Assembly: GCA_937898195.1 (NCBI GenBank)
Contig: CALEJD010000079.1
Coordinates: 1 to 28,261 of the forward strand
DNA: 28,261 bases
Direction: 5' to 3'
DNA from: an uncultured Clostridia bacterium
GTDB lineage: Bacteria; Bacillota; Clostridia; Oscillospirales; Acutalibacteraceae
Below are positions 9,061 through 16,070 of the stretch, piece by piece. Numbering within the stretch: position 1 is the stretch's first letter; each line of letters starts with the position of its first letter. The notes under the pieces are model-generated. The model made no database searches. It had not been told where the DNA came from and saw only the letters and a program-made list of their open reading frames with translations. Both the position numbers and the translations under genes were made by a program.

Positions 9061-9098
9061 AACACTTCTCCCCCATTCTGCATAATTAATCGAAGTAC

Positions 9099-9127
9099 AT
9101 TATACTACAAAAACACTTGTTTGGCAA
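9099..9127 (-). promoter_or_regulatory. Sigma-A-type promoter of the desulfurase-thiI-pncC string
   Basis: On the minus strand TTGCCA (9122-9127) and TATAAT (9099-9104) are separated by exactly 17 bases, about 40 bases before the desulfurase start. The -10 is a perfect consensus. It diverges from ypeB. Confidence 0.85.
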
Positions 9128-9206
9128 ATAAAAAATCAAGTTTTTTAGGGTATATTTTTGAATTTTTTGTAAACATTAACACTAAAAATTAAAAGGAGTG
9201 CAAATT

Positions 9207-10547
9207 ATGGATAAAAAATCCTTATCAAAGCGTGCAAAAGCTAGAATTGTGCTATATTTGTCTGCTGTAATTTTAGTGCTTGGAATATTCAGTATTGTCC
9301 AGACAGTTAAAGCGAATAAATATGAACGAGAAACAATGATTACACGACAAATGGCACTTATTTCGTTAGACGAATATCTCAATAATATTTCAACAAATCT
9401 TGAAAAAACAATATATGCAAACACCCCTGTTATGCTTTCAAAACTTTCATCAGAAATGTGGCGAGAAGCGTCAAGCGCAAAGAACAGTTTATCAATGTTA
9501 CCTACTGGTGAATCTTCACTTGATAACACTTATAAATTTTTATCGCAAATTGGTGAATTTGTGATGTCACTACAAAGAAAAACTGCAAGTGGTGAAGAGT
9601 TGACTGCAAATGAACGAAATCAATTAAGACAACTTTATGATTATTGCAATTCATTAAATGAGCAAGTTCAAAAAATGTGTTACGACCTCGAAAATGGTAA
9701 CTTTTCATTTGAGAGCACAAACTCGACTTTATTGAAACGCGACGACAACATTTCAACCATAAGTGGTAGTTTTGATGATGTTGAGCAATCAATTTCTGAT
9801 TTGCCATCACTTATTTATGACGGACCTTTTTCAGACCACATTGAACAAGGAGAAGCGAAATATATAAAAGGTCTTGAAGAAATCACAAAAGACAAAGGTC
9901 TTGAAATTGCCAAAACAGTTTGTAGTGATGCTGACCTTGAATATTCAAGCGATGAAAACGGCAATATCCCCTGCTACCTTTATCAAAGTAAGAATTGTAC
10001 AGTAGCAATCACAAAACTTGGTGGAAAACCGCTTTATATGCTCAGTTCCGAATATGTTGGTGAAACAAGTTACAAATATGAAGATGCATTAAAAAATGCT
10101 TTAAGTTATTTAAAGAAAATAGGTTTTACAGAACTTAAAGAAAGTTACTATTTTATTGATGATGGAGTTTGTACAATTAATTTTTCTGCAGTACAAAATG
10201 ACATCGTTTTATATCCCGATTTGATTAAAGTCAGCGTCAGTCTTGAAAATGGAAAAATTTTATCGTTTGATGCAACAGGATATATTTCAAACCACACCGA
10301 GCGAAAAACCCCTGAAAATAAAATCAGTCTGGTCGAAGCAAGGGAAAATGTAAATGATGAGTTAATTATAATCGACTCTCGTGTTTGTGTTATTCCAACA
10401 GAATGGAAAACCGAGCAATACTGCTATGAATTCCACTGTAAAACTCAAAACGGACAAGAACTTTTAGTCTATATTGACAGTGAATCAGGACAAGAAGACA
10501 ACATTCTAATTTTGCTTTATAGTGATAATGGTGTTTTAACAAAATAG
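9207..10547 (+). CDS. ypeB: Germination protein YpeB
   Basis: The 446-residue protein belongs to the YpeB family. In Bacillus spores YpeB is needed for stable incorporation of the cortex-lytic enzyme SleB and holds it inactive until germination. One N-terminal membrane anchor (about 10-30) is followed by a mostly helical region containing LPSLIYDGPFSDHI, the family hallmark. Repeated PepSY-like segments (such as KYEDALKNALSYLKKIGF and a C-terminal EARENVNDELIII) precede an end of type VYIDSESGQEDNILILL. The start at 9207 is chosen because AAGGAG lies 8 bases upstream; the frame opens at GTG 9198, inside that site. No sleB gene is adjacent, although the two are usually paired. I found no convincing sigma-G promoter. 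Confidence 0.92.
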   Translation: MDKKSLSKRAKARIVLYLSAVILVLGIFSIVQTVKANKYERETMITRQMALISLDEYLNNISTNLEKTIYANTPVMLSKLSSEMWREASSAKNSLSMLPTGESSLDNTYKFLSQIGEFVMSLQRKTASGEELTANERNQLRQLYDYCNSLNEQVQKMCYDLENGNFSFESTNSTLLKRDDNISTISGSFDDVEQSISDLPSLIYDGPFSDHIEQGEAKYIKGLEEITKDKGLEIAKTVCSDADLEYSSDENGNIPCYLYQSKNCTVAITKLGGKPLYMLSSEYVGETSYKYEDALKNALSYLKKIGFTELKESYYFIDDGVCTINFSAVQNDIVLYPDLIKVSVSLENGKILSFDATGYISNHTERKTPENKISLVEARENVNDELIIIDSRVCVIPTEWKTEQYCYEFHCKTQNGQELLVYIDSESGQEDNILILLYSDNGVLTK

Positions 10548-10604
10548 AATAATGAAAAGTTTTTTGCAAATAATATTAATACCACGATTTAAGGAGGTAA
10601 AATA

Positions 10605-10901
10605 ATGAAAAAGATTACAGCTATTATGGTTGCAGTTACTGCTATTCTCTGCTTATTCCTTGTTGGTTGTGGCAAGATGGACGATGGTAAGGTAACACAA
10701 AACAATTCAACAAGTACAACTAACAACAGTACAACAAGCACAACTAACACTACAAATAAAGTTGGTGAAGCCGCAAGTGATATCGGTAATGGTGTCGGCG
10801 ATGCAGTTAGTGATGTTGGCGAGGCTATTGGTGATGCAGGCAGAGGCGCAGGCAACGCAGTTGGAGATATGGCTAATGGCATTGGTAACGCAATGCGCTA
10901 A
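10605..10901 (+). CDS. Small lipoprotein with four 11-residue glycine repeats
   Basis: The 98-residue protein has a lipoprotein signal peptide ending in the lipobox LVGC (Cys22 to be acylated), then a Thr/Ser/Asn-rich spacer. The rest is four back-to-back 11-residue repeats ending in MR. The repeats follow the pattern VGDAxSDxGNA: hydrophobic residue, Gly, Asp/Glu, Ala, and a second Gly at position 9. This resembles glycine-zipper or LEA-like amphipathic helices. The function is unknown. A strong AAGGAGG precedes the ATG. The gene follows ypeB by 57 bases with no terminator between them, so the two may be co-expressed, and a role in the spore envelope is possible but unproven. Confidence 0.85.
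   Translation: MKKITAIMVAVTAILCLFLVGCGKMDDGKVTQNNSTSTTNNSTTSTTNTTNKVGEAASDIGNGVGDAVSDVGEAIGDAGRGAGNAVGDMANGIGNAMR
10761..10892 (+). repeat. Four tandem 33-bp units encoding 11-mer repeats
   Basis: The units start at 10761, 10794, 10827 and 10860 and encode VGEAASDIGNG, VGDAVSDVGEA, IGDAGRGAGNA and VGDMANGIGNA. The protein period is exact, while the DNA has diverged at third positions. This indicates an old duplication kept by selection on the protein. Confidence 0.85.
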
Positions 10902-10908
10902 AAAGAGA

Positions 10909-10943
10909 ACAGCCTATGCAAAAATATGCACAGGCTGTTTTTT
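10909..10943 (+). terminator. Rho-independent terminator after the lipoprotein
   Basis: ACAGCCTATGCA (10909-10920) pairs with TGCACAGGCTGT (10927-10938) with one A-C mismatch, and six T follow. It overlaps the stop codon of the convergent pnuC gene and may act in both directions, although the T run on the minus side is interrupted. Confidence 0.85.
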
Positions 10944-11631
10944 ACATATTATTCTTTTGTAATTTTTCCATTTTAAGCCAACTTATAAAGCCATAAATAT
11001 CATTAATAAAGAACACTATAAAGCATATTAAAACTGACACATAATTTATATCAGTTAGAGTTGCGAGAGTCCACAAAACAATTAATACTAAGTCATTGAT
11101 TGCATAGACAAATGCAAAATAGGGACTTCTTCTAAACGTAAGATACACAGCAATAAAACTCGTGGTAATAGAAATAGTACTTGGTATTAAATTTGCAGTA
11201 CCAAAGTATTTGAGAATAAAATAGAATAGTACGGTCACAAGCGCTGATAAAACAAGCATAAAAACAGTTTCTTTTTTACTTATTTTATTTACTTTTACTT
11301 GTGATTTTTTTCCTTTATATGGATTTTTAAGCCATGCAATAAGCGCAAAAGCAGCCATTGGTCCTGACATACCAAGATATGTAATCATCTCGCCATAATA
11401 GGCAAAAGAATATGAAATTATGCCGTAGACAATACTGAATATCACCATTAAAACCTGACCTATTGGATTACCTTTTGCACAGAAAATCAATGATGTTACA
11501 CCTATTAGTGATGCAAGAAGTGTTAAATAGTTTTCACGGTCGAAAGCCATAAATGATGTGATTATTAAAAGCACTGAACTACACCATAATATTTTTTCTA
11601 TTGTTGTGAAATAATTTAAAAACTTTTTCAT
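10942..11631 (-). CDS. pnuC: PnuC-family vitamin transporter
   Basis: This 229-residue membrane protein has about seven hydrophobic segments and the PnuC features AKGNPIGQVLMVIFSIVYG, YYGEM and AWLKNPY. PnuC proteins let nicotinamide riboside across the membrane by facilitated diffusion, with the cargo trapped by a kinase. Relatives carry riboflavin (PnuX) or thiamine (PnuT), so the substrate is not settled; nicotinamide riboside is the default. GGAG lies just before the ATG, directly behind a run of seven T that ends a terminator-like hairpin. The gene follows the hydrolase gene by 101 bases on the same strand. Confidence 0.85.
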   Translation of the reverse strand: MKKFLNYFTTIEKILWCSSVLLIITSFMAFDRENYLTLLASLIGVTSLIFCAKGNPIGQVLMVIFSIVYGIISYSFAYYGEMITYLGMSGPMAAFALIAWLKNPYKGKKSQVKVNKISKKETVFMLVLSALVTVLFYFILKYFGTANLIPSTISITTSFIAVYLTFRRSPYFAFVYAINDLVLIVLWTLATLTDINYVSVLICFIVFFINDIYGFISWLKMEKLQKNNM

Positions 11632-11640
11632 ATTTACTCC

Positions 11641-11698
11641 AAAAAAATAACACCCGTTTGATATATCTTCAAAGACCTAACGATATATCACACGAATG
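11641..11698 (-). promoter_or_regulatory. Terminator-like hairpin in pnuC leader
   Basis: On the minus strand CATTCGT pairs with ACGGGTG and TGATATATC with GATATATCA around a 14-base loop, giving a stem of about 16 pairs with two G-U. TTATTTTTTT follows directly, and GGAG for pnuC comes next. A small hairpin (ACTGCC/GGTAGT, about 11711-11726) precedes it. This looks like an attenuator or riboswitch expression platform for pnuC. I could not match the leader to a TPP, purine, FMN or preQ1 consensus. No promoter is evident directly upstream, so it may act on transcripts coming from the hydrolase gene. Confidence 0.6.
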
Positions 11699-11732
11699 CT
11701 AAGATTCTCACTACCCGGTGGCAGTTATATAT

Positions 11733-12704
11733 TTAATTCTGATTAAAAATGCTTTGCTCTGTTTCAAGATTATACACAACAAGGCACGTTTTGTCAAGAT
11801 TTTCATTATTGAGATTTACTGATGAAATTCTTCTGTTTTCATAGGTAGTGTAATAATAAATCCCCGTATTTGTATTACAGCAAGATGAGTAAACTGTTTT
11901 AACATACTTCTCTTTAACTTTTACAACACCACGTGGCTGTGACACAGAATCAAGAATATGAAAAAACTGACTTACGCTCTCGTTTTCGCCTTTCTCTGCA
12001 ATAGAGTTAAGTCTTACAAATGCACCACGGACAAATCTTGATTGTGATGACATATCGCCAGGTAAACCAAGAGCGCCCATTCCCCTGCTATAATTACACA
12101 AATTCAGATTATCGCAGAATGTTGTTTCAGGCTCATTAACTGACATACTCATATAATTATTCAAATTAAAAATTTGTATTGGAAAAGGTGGACTATTTGT
12201 AAGAATATCAACAGGATTGTAATAAACTTTCAATCCGTCATCAATGCTCTCAACTGTTATTGATTGGTCTTTGTCAGAAATCATCCAATGAAGTGGCGTT
12301 GATATAAAATCACCATTGAAATCATCTTTTGTGATATTAATGTTTTCAAGTGACTCTTTTGCTTCATTTACATTTTCACAATTAGAAAGTATATATGGAA
12401 TCAACTCAAAAGATGCTAAATTGTCTTTATCATCGCAAAATTCGTGGTAAATGCAATAGTCAGGAAAACGAAGCCCTGCAATGCAGAGTCCTTTTTCATT
12501 GACTGCATCATAATACAACGGATAATTATCAACAACCGTTGCCATTCCAATAATTGCATAGTGATTTTTGATTTCATTAATGTGATTAAATTTAAAGTGG
12601 AAGTTTCGTGGTGTTATGACAACTCTCTCGTCAAATGAATATTCTAGGTCAAGAGTTCGACCAAAATAATGGTCTTTTGTTCTGTATGAAACAGCAGTAC
12701 ACAT
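11733..12704 (-). CDS. Choloylglycine hydrolase family enzyme (bile salt hydrolase type)
   Basis: This 323-residue Ntn-hydrolase is of peptidase family C59. It starts MCTAVSYRTK, so removal of Met exposes the catalytic Cys2. Arg16, Asp19 (FGRTLD), Asn170 (LTNSPPF) and Arg223 (SRFVR) match the bile salt hydrolase active site. The position of Asn82 in the Clostridium perfringens enzyme is Arg79 here (AGLRFP). Bile salt hydrolases split glycine or taurine from conjugated bile acids; penicillin V acylases and N-acyl-homoserine-lactone acylases share the fold, so specificity is open. The frame extends 39 codons upstream, but the Cys2 requirement and GAAAGGA at 9 bases fix the start at 12704. The start lies in a perfect inverted repeat. 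It follows the MFS gene by 43 bases. Confidence 0.88.
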   Translation of the reverse strand: MCTAVSYRTKDHYFGRTLDLEYSFDERVVITPRNFHFKFNHINEIKNHYAIIGMATVVDNYPLYYDAVNEKGLCIAGLRFPDYCIYHEFCDDKDNLASFELIPYILSNCENVNEAKESLENINITKDDFNGDFISTPLHWMISDKDQSITVESIDDGLKVYYNPVDILTNSPPFPIQIFNLNNYMSMSVNEPETTFCDNLNLCNYSRGMGALGLPGDMSSQSRFVRGAFVRLNSIAEKGENESVSQFFHILDSVSQPRGVVKVKEKYVKTVYSSCCNTNTGIYYYTTYENRRISSVNLNNENLDKTCLVVYNLETEQSIFNQN

Positions 12705-12737
12705 ACTATCAAATCCTTTCGGTATAGTATGTGTACT
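12696..12737 (-). promoter_or_regulatory. Perfect 14-bp inverted repeat around the hydrolase ribosome-binding site
   Basis: AGTACACATACTAT (12696-12709) and ATAGTATGTGTACT (12724-12737) are exact reverse complements separated by 14 bases. In the mRNA the loop (12710-12723) contains the Shine-Dalgarno GAAAGGA, and the ATG (12702-12704) lies within the 3' arm. It could be a translational switch, a protein-binding RNA hairpin, or a DNA operator. No T run follows on the transcribed strand, so it is not a terminator for the MFS gene. Confidence 0.9.
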
Positions 12738-12747
12738 GTTTATTTTT

Positions 12748-13908
12748 TTATTTATTTTTGAGCTTTTTAATTGTAATTTCGTTTGCAAGGAAGAGTCCAA
12801 TACAAAGTGCCAACAATACAAAATTTGTGATATTAAATGTTGTTGCAGTTGCTATAAATCCAAATACTAACTGAATTCCAAATCCTATACCATATGCACC
12901 ACCCATATGGAAGCCTGTAATGTCAGCAGAATACTCTTCGCCAAAACGGTCAGGCACACTATGCAATATACTTGGGAAAATTGGCCCAAAACCTATACCG
13001 ATAAGCAACAAACCTAAAAGTGAAATTTTGCCAAGTGGTAAAGCCAAAATTATAATACCCACAAAAGATGTCACGATACCTAAACGAATCATTGTGTTAT
13101 CAGAGGCTTTCATTGAAATCAATCCTGATATAATTCTACCTACTGTTATTCCACAAAAATACAATGAAATCCACTTTGCCGCTTCGTCGGGTTGTAATGT
13201 ATGAATATGAACAAGAAATGATGCGCCCCATGTACCAATAAGAAATTCCATACTGCAATATAGTCCCTGTGAAAGCAGACTTGTAAGCACACCTTTAATT
13301 TTCAATATTTCAATAAGGCTCTTTTTTTCACCTGAAGCTTCTTGTGGAAGAGCATTTTCTTTGATTTTGCGCCATCTTTTAAGAGAAAAGGCAATAACAA
13401 CAGCTACTGACAGTTGTAATAGCGCTATTACGTGATATCCATTGCGCCAAGAGCCTGTTTCACCTGTTAAAAACAACGACAATATAAGTGGACTGATTGT
13501 AACGCCAACACCCCAGAATGCGTGTAACCAATTCATATGCTGTGCTTTATAGTGAAGTGACACAAAATTATTAAGTGCCGTATCAATTACACCTGCACCA
13601 TATCCCAATACTACTGCGCCCAACATCATAATAACAATATTAGGTGATACGCTCATAATAAAAAGCCCTAATACTGTGAGTAAAGTGGAAACAAGTGTAA
13701 CCAAAGGTGTACCAAATTTGCGTATTACTTTGCCTGCTATAAAGCTTACACCACCCACGCAAACACCTGTGATTATGCCATATAAAGACGCAAAGCTTTC
13801 AGCAATGGCAAAGTCCTTGTGCACAACCGGCCAGGCTGCACCGAAAAGCGAATCGGGAAGTCCCAAAGAAATAAAGACGATATAAATTACAACTAATATC
13901 GCTATCAA
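12748..13908 (-). CDS. MFS transporter, possibly for bile acids
   Basis: The 386-residue protein has about 12 hydrophobic helices and major-facilitator features, including a GKVIRKFG-type loop between helices 2 and 3. HMNWLHAFWGVGVTISP and a matching GFHMGGAYGIGFGIQ segment in the second half fit the FucP/YfkF-like part of the superfamily. The substrate is unknown. Its place directly before the hydrolase recalls Lactobacillus loci where MFS proteins carry conjugated bile acids for the hydrolase; this is inference. It starts with TTG, supported by GGTGAT 3-5 bases upstream and by the lack of an ATG before helix 1. Confidence 0.82.
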   Translation of the reverse strand: MIAILVVIYIVFISLGLPDSLFGAAWPVVHKDFAIAESFASLYGIITGVCVGGVSFIAGKVIRKFGTPLVTLVSTLLTVLGLFIMSVSPNIVIMMLGAVVLGYGAGVIDTALNNFVSLHYKAQHMNWLHAFWGVGVTISPLILSLFLTGETGSWRNGYHVIALLQLSVAVVIAFSLKRWRKIKENALPQEASGEKKSLIEILKIKGVLTSLLSQGLYCSMEFLIGTWGASFLVHIHTLQPDEAAKWISLYFCGITVGRIISGLISMKASDNTMIRLGIVTSFVGIIILALPLGKISLLGLLLIGIGFGPIFPSILHSVPDRFGEEYSADITGFHMGGAYGIGFGIQLVFGFIATATTFNITNFVLLALCIGLFLANEITIKKLKNK

Positions 13909-13940
13909 AATATCACCACAATTTCACAATAACTTTAGTA

Positions 13941-13969
13941 AATATATAATATTTTTTAAAATTAGTCAA
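13941..13969 (-). promoter_or_regulatory. Promoter of the MFS-hydrolase genes
   Basis: On the minus strand TTGACT (13964-13969) and TATATT (13941-13946) are 17 bases apart, about 33 bases before the TTG start. Its -35 is only 7 bases from the -35 of the divergent exporter promoter, so the two could compete or share a regulator. Confidence 0.7.
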
Positions 13970-13976
13970 TCATTTC

Positions 13977-14005
13977 TTGACATTGGTTTATTCTGGTAAT
14001 ATAAT
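13977..14005 (+). promoter_or_regulatory. Consensus promoter of the ABC exporter operon
   Basis: TTGACA (13977-13982) and TATAAT (14000-14005) are both perfect with a 17-base spacer. Transcription should start near 14012. Such a strong promoter suits an operon whose output is limited by downstream attenuation rather than at initiation. Confidence 0.92.
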
Positions 14006-14059
14006 TTAAGAGTTACAAAAACGTTCAACCAAAATTTTCAAGAAAGGAGCAGAAATCAA

Positions 14060-14149
14060 ATGACAAACCGTTGGTATAATAACAGAAAATTTAATACGTT
14101 TAACTATTTCTGCCCCTATCTTCAATACAACTCCTGTTCTTGCGATTGA
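14060..14149 (+). CDS. Leader peptide of the ABC exporter operon (29 aa)
   Basis: A 29-codon ORF starts 10 bases after AAAGGAG and about 48 bases after the predicted transcript start. It begins MTNRWYNNRKF and ends with a Cys-rich tail (NSCSCD). It is rich in Asn, aromatic residues and Cys, and has no signal peptide or membrane segment. Its position between a strong promoter and a terminator, and its overlap with both competing helices, indicate a regulatory leader whose translation sets read-through. The nearest known arrangement is the bmrB leader of the bmrCD exporter genes in Bacillus subtilis. The peptide's sequence may or may not matter. Confidence 0.75.
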   Translation: MTNRWYNNRKFNTFNYFCPYLQYNSCSCD

Positions 14150-14179
14150 TTTTATCATTTGGGATATTGTATTTCGTCA

Positions 14180-14208
14180 CCGTGGGTAGAAGTGCCTACG
14201 GCTTTTTT
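14180..14208 (+). terminator. Intrinsic terminator between leader ORF and exporter genes
   Basis: CCGTGGGT (14180-14187) pairs with GCCTACGG (14194-14201), eight pairs including two G-U around a 6-base loop, followed by C and six T. It ends 35 bases before the first exporter gene, so it must be bypassed for expression. Confidence 0.85.
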
Positions 14209-14243
14209 ATTTTAACTTAGAAATTATAGAAAGGAAAAAACTT

Positions 14244-16070
14244 ATGAGGTGGATTAAACTTCACGAACCTGTCAAAGTTCCCATTTTTAAAAATGTTATG
14301 TTTGCCCTTAAACTCGTTTGGGAAGCTGACAAAAGACTTCTAATCGGCTATCTTGTTACGGAAATATCCAACAAGGTTCTGACAATGTATCTTCAGAATA
14401 TTTTGTTCTTGAAAATACTGTTAAGTATTATTGATGATAATGCTGATTTCAAGACATACTTTGTTTATCTTTTACTGTTCTTAAGCGTTTGCGTTGCCAT
14501 AAATGTAATTTCAAATTACGCCACACGCCAAAGACTTGTTGCAACAAAGGTTGTTCTTAAAAAAGTTAATAACAAAATTTTTGAAAAAGCAACACAGCTT
14601 GACGTAAGTTGTTATGAAAACCCTGAATTTTATGATAAATATCAAAGAGCTACTCTTGTTCTTTCATCAAGTTATTATGACTTGATTTGTTGGGACGTGG
14701 CTGCAATTATCGGTGGTATAATTGCACTTATCTGCGTTGTAACTACCGTTACGGTAATCAATCCAATGTATCTGTTGTTCCTTTTACCAGTTACACTTGT
14801 ATTTGTAATTGAAATTTTCAAAAGCAAAGCCGTGTATAAGCGTGACCTTGAAATGACAACAAACAACAGAATTAAGGCATATATTCAACGCACAATGTTC
14901 TTGAAAGAATATTCAAAAGATATGAGAACATCAAATATTTTTGCCGTCCTCATCGGTCGATTTAAAGCTGCAATTGATGCTAATATTGTCATCTTAAAAA
15001 AATACGGACCTAAACTGTTCTTTTATAGTATGGTCAGTTCACTTTTCAGTGATTTTATACCGATTATCGGCACTTATGCCTTTGCTGGATACCAATTTAT
15101 TTTTACAAAGGCACTTTCAATTTCTTCATTTTCAGTTGTTCTTTCATCAATCAACTCTGTCCGTGACTCCACAATGTCTATTGCAGAAGGCTTTGACGAA
15201 ATGAGCCAGATGGCACTTTTCTTCCAAAATTTACGAGATTTCTTTGACTATAAGCCAAAGATTACAGATGGTGGAAAAGAAGCTGGAGAATTTGAGAATA
15301 TTGAATTTAAAAATGTTTCTTTTGGTTATCCTGATACAAACAAAACAATTCTTAAAAATGTTTCATTCAAAATCAATCGTGGTGAAACCATTGCCATTGT
15401 GGGCATAAACGGTGCTGGTAAATCAACACTTGTTAAACTTCTTCTCCGTTTTTACGATACTGACGAAGGTGAAATTCTTTATAACGGCATAAATATAAGA
15501 GAATATAATGTTGCATCACTTCGTAATGCTTTTGCAACTGTTTTTCAGGACTATAAAAACTTTGCGGTTTCTGTCAATGAAAACATTATGTGTCACGAAT
15601 GTAATGACGAAGAAAAGAAACTCGCCGAAAAAGCACTCAAACAAAGCGGTGTGTGGGAAAAGATTCAGAGTCTTCCCAAAGGTGCTGACACTGTGCTTAC
15701 CCGCGAATTTGAAATTGACGGTGCAGGTCTTTCAGGTGGCGAAAACCAAAAGGTTTCTGCTGCACGACTTTTTGCACGTGACTTCCAAATCGCTATCCTT
15801 GACGAGCCAAGCTCTGCACTTGACCCTATTGCTGAATACAAAATGTATGAAAACCTGATTGAAGTTACTAAAAACAAAACTGTTATCTATATTTCACACA
15901 GACTTTCAAGTGCTGTGCTTTCTGACAGAATTTTTGTGCTTGGTAATGGCACTATTCTTGAATCAGGTTCACATAGCGAACTTATGGCACAAAACGGTGA
16001 ATACAGCAAAATGTTCACCTTACAGGCATCAAGCTACAAAGGAGAAAGTGAGGTGAGTGAAAATGTTTAA
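14244..16070 (+). CDS. ABC exporter half-transporter, subunit 1
   Basis: This 608-residue fusion joins a six-helix membrane domain (about 15-330) to an ATPase domain (about 350-595). The ATPase has Walker A GINGAGKST (387-395), Q-loop Gln435, signature LSGGE (496-500), Walker B IAILDE with catalytic Glu521, and the switch His552 in ISHRL. These exporters pump drugs, lipids or peptides outward. The next gene encodes a similar protein, so the two probably form a heterodimer; unlike many heterodimers, neither site looks degenerate. No peptidase domain for peptide leader cleavage is present. AAAGGA precedes the ATG. The substrate is unknown; antibiotic efflux is inferred only from the leader. Confidence 0.92.
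   Translation: MRWIKLHEPVKVPIFKNVMFALKLVWEADKRLLIGYLVTEISNKVLTMYLQNILFLKILLSIIDDNADFKTYFVYLLLFLSVCVAINVISNYATRQRLVATKVVLKKVNNKIFEKATQLDVSCYENPEFYDKYQRATLVLSSSYYDLICWDVAAIIGGIIALICVVTTVTVINPMYLLFLLPVTLVFVIEIFKSKAVYKRDLEMTTNNRIKAYIQRTMFLKEYSKDMRTSNIFAVLIGRFKAAIDANIVILKKYGPKLFFYSMVSSLFSDFIPIIGTYAFAGYQFIFTKALSISSFSVVLSSINSVRDSTMSIAEGFDEMSQMALFFQNLRDFFDYKPKITDGGKEAGEFENIEFKNVSFGYPDTNKTILKNVSFKINRGETIAIVGINGAGKSTLVKLLLRFYDTDEGEILYNGINIREYNVASLRNAFATVFQDYKNFAVSVNENIMCHECNDEEKKLAEKALKQSGVWEKIQSLPKGADTVLTREFEIDGAGLSGGENQKVSAARLFARDFQIAILDEPSSALDPIAEYKMYENLIEVTKNKTVIYISHRLSSAVLSDRIFVLGNGTILESGSHSELMAQNGEYSKMFTLQASSYKGESEVSENV

Larger units (their letters stand above)
14045..14208 (+). promoter_or_regulatory. 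Attenuator with competing hairpins before ABC exporters
   Basis: Three elements can form exclusive pairs. AGGAGCAGAAAT (14045-14056, including the leader's ribosome-binding site) pairs with ATTTCTGCCCCT (14106-14117) at 11 of 12 positions. The same ATTTCTGCCC (14106-14115) pairs with GGGTAGAAGT (14184-14193) at all 10 positions, two of them G-U. GGGTAGAAGT also contains part of the 5' arm and the loop of the terminator at 14180-14201. So when the ribosome-binding site is free, the first pair leaves the terminator to form; when a ribosome sits there, the second pair would block the terminator. The whole 335-base gap 13909-14243 is explained by the two promoters, the leader ORF and this structure. 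Confidence 0.75.

Noticed and set aside
9145..9206. Sigma-G promoter for ypeB
   Set aside because: GTATA and CATTAAC/AACACTA fragments occur, but the spacing and the -10 do not fit the consensus.
11641..11730. TPP, purine, FMN or preQ1 riboswitch before pnuC
   Set aside because: None of the conserved boxes (for example CTGAGA or ACCTGA for TPP, GGTTTCTACC-type for purine) is present in the expected order; kept only as an unclassified leader.
12705..12821. N-terminal extension of the choloylglycine hydrolase
   Set aside because: The family needs Cys at position 2 as the free N-terminal nucleophile, which only the 12704 start gives.
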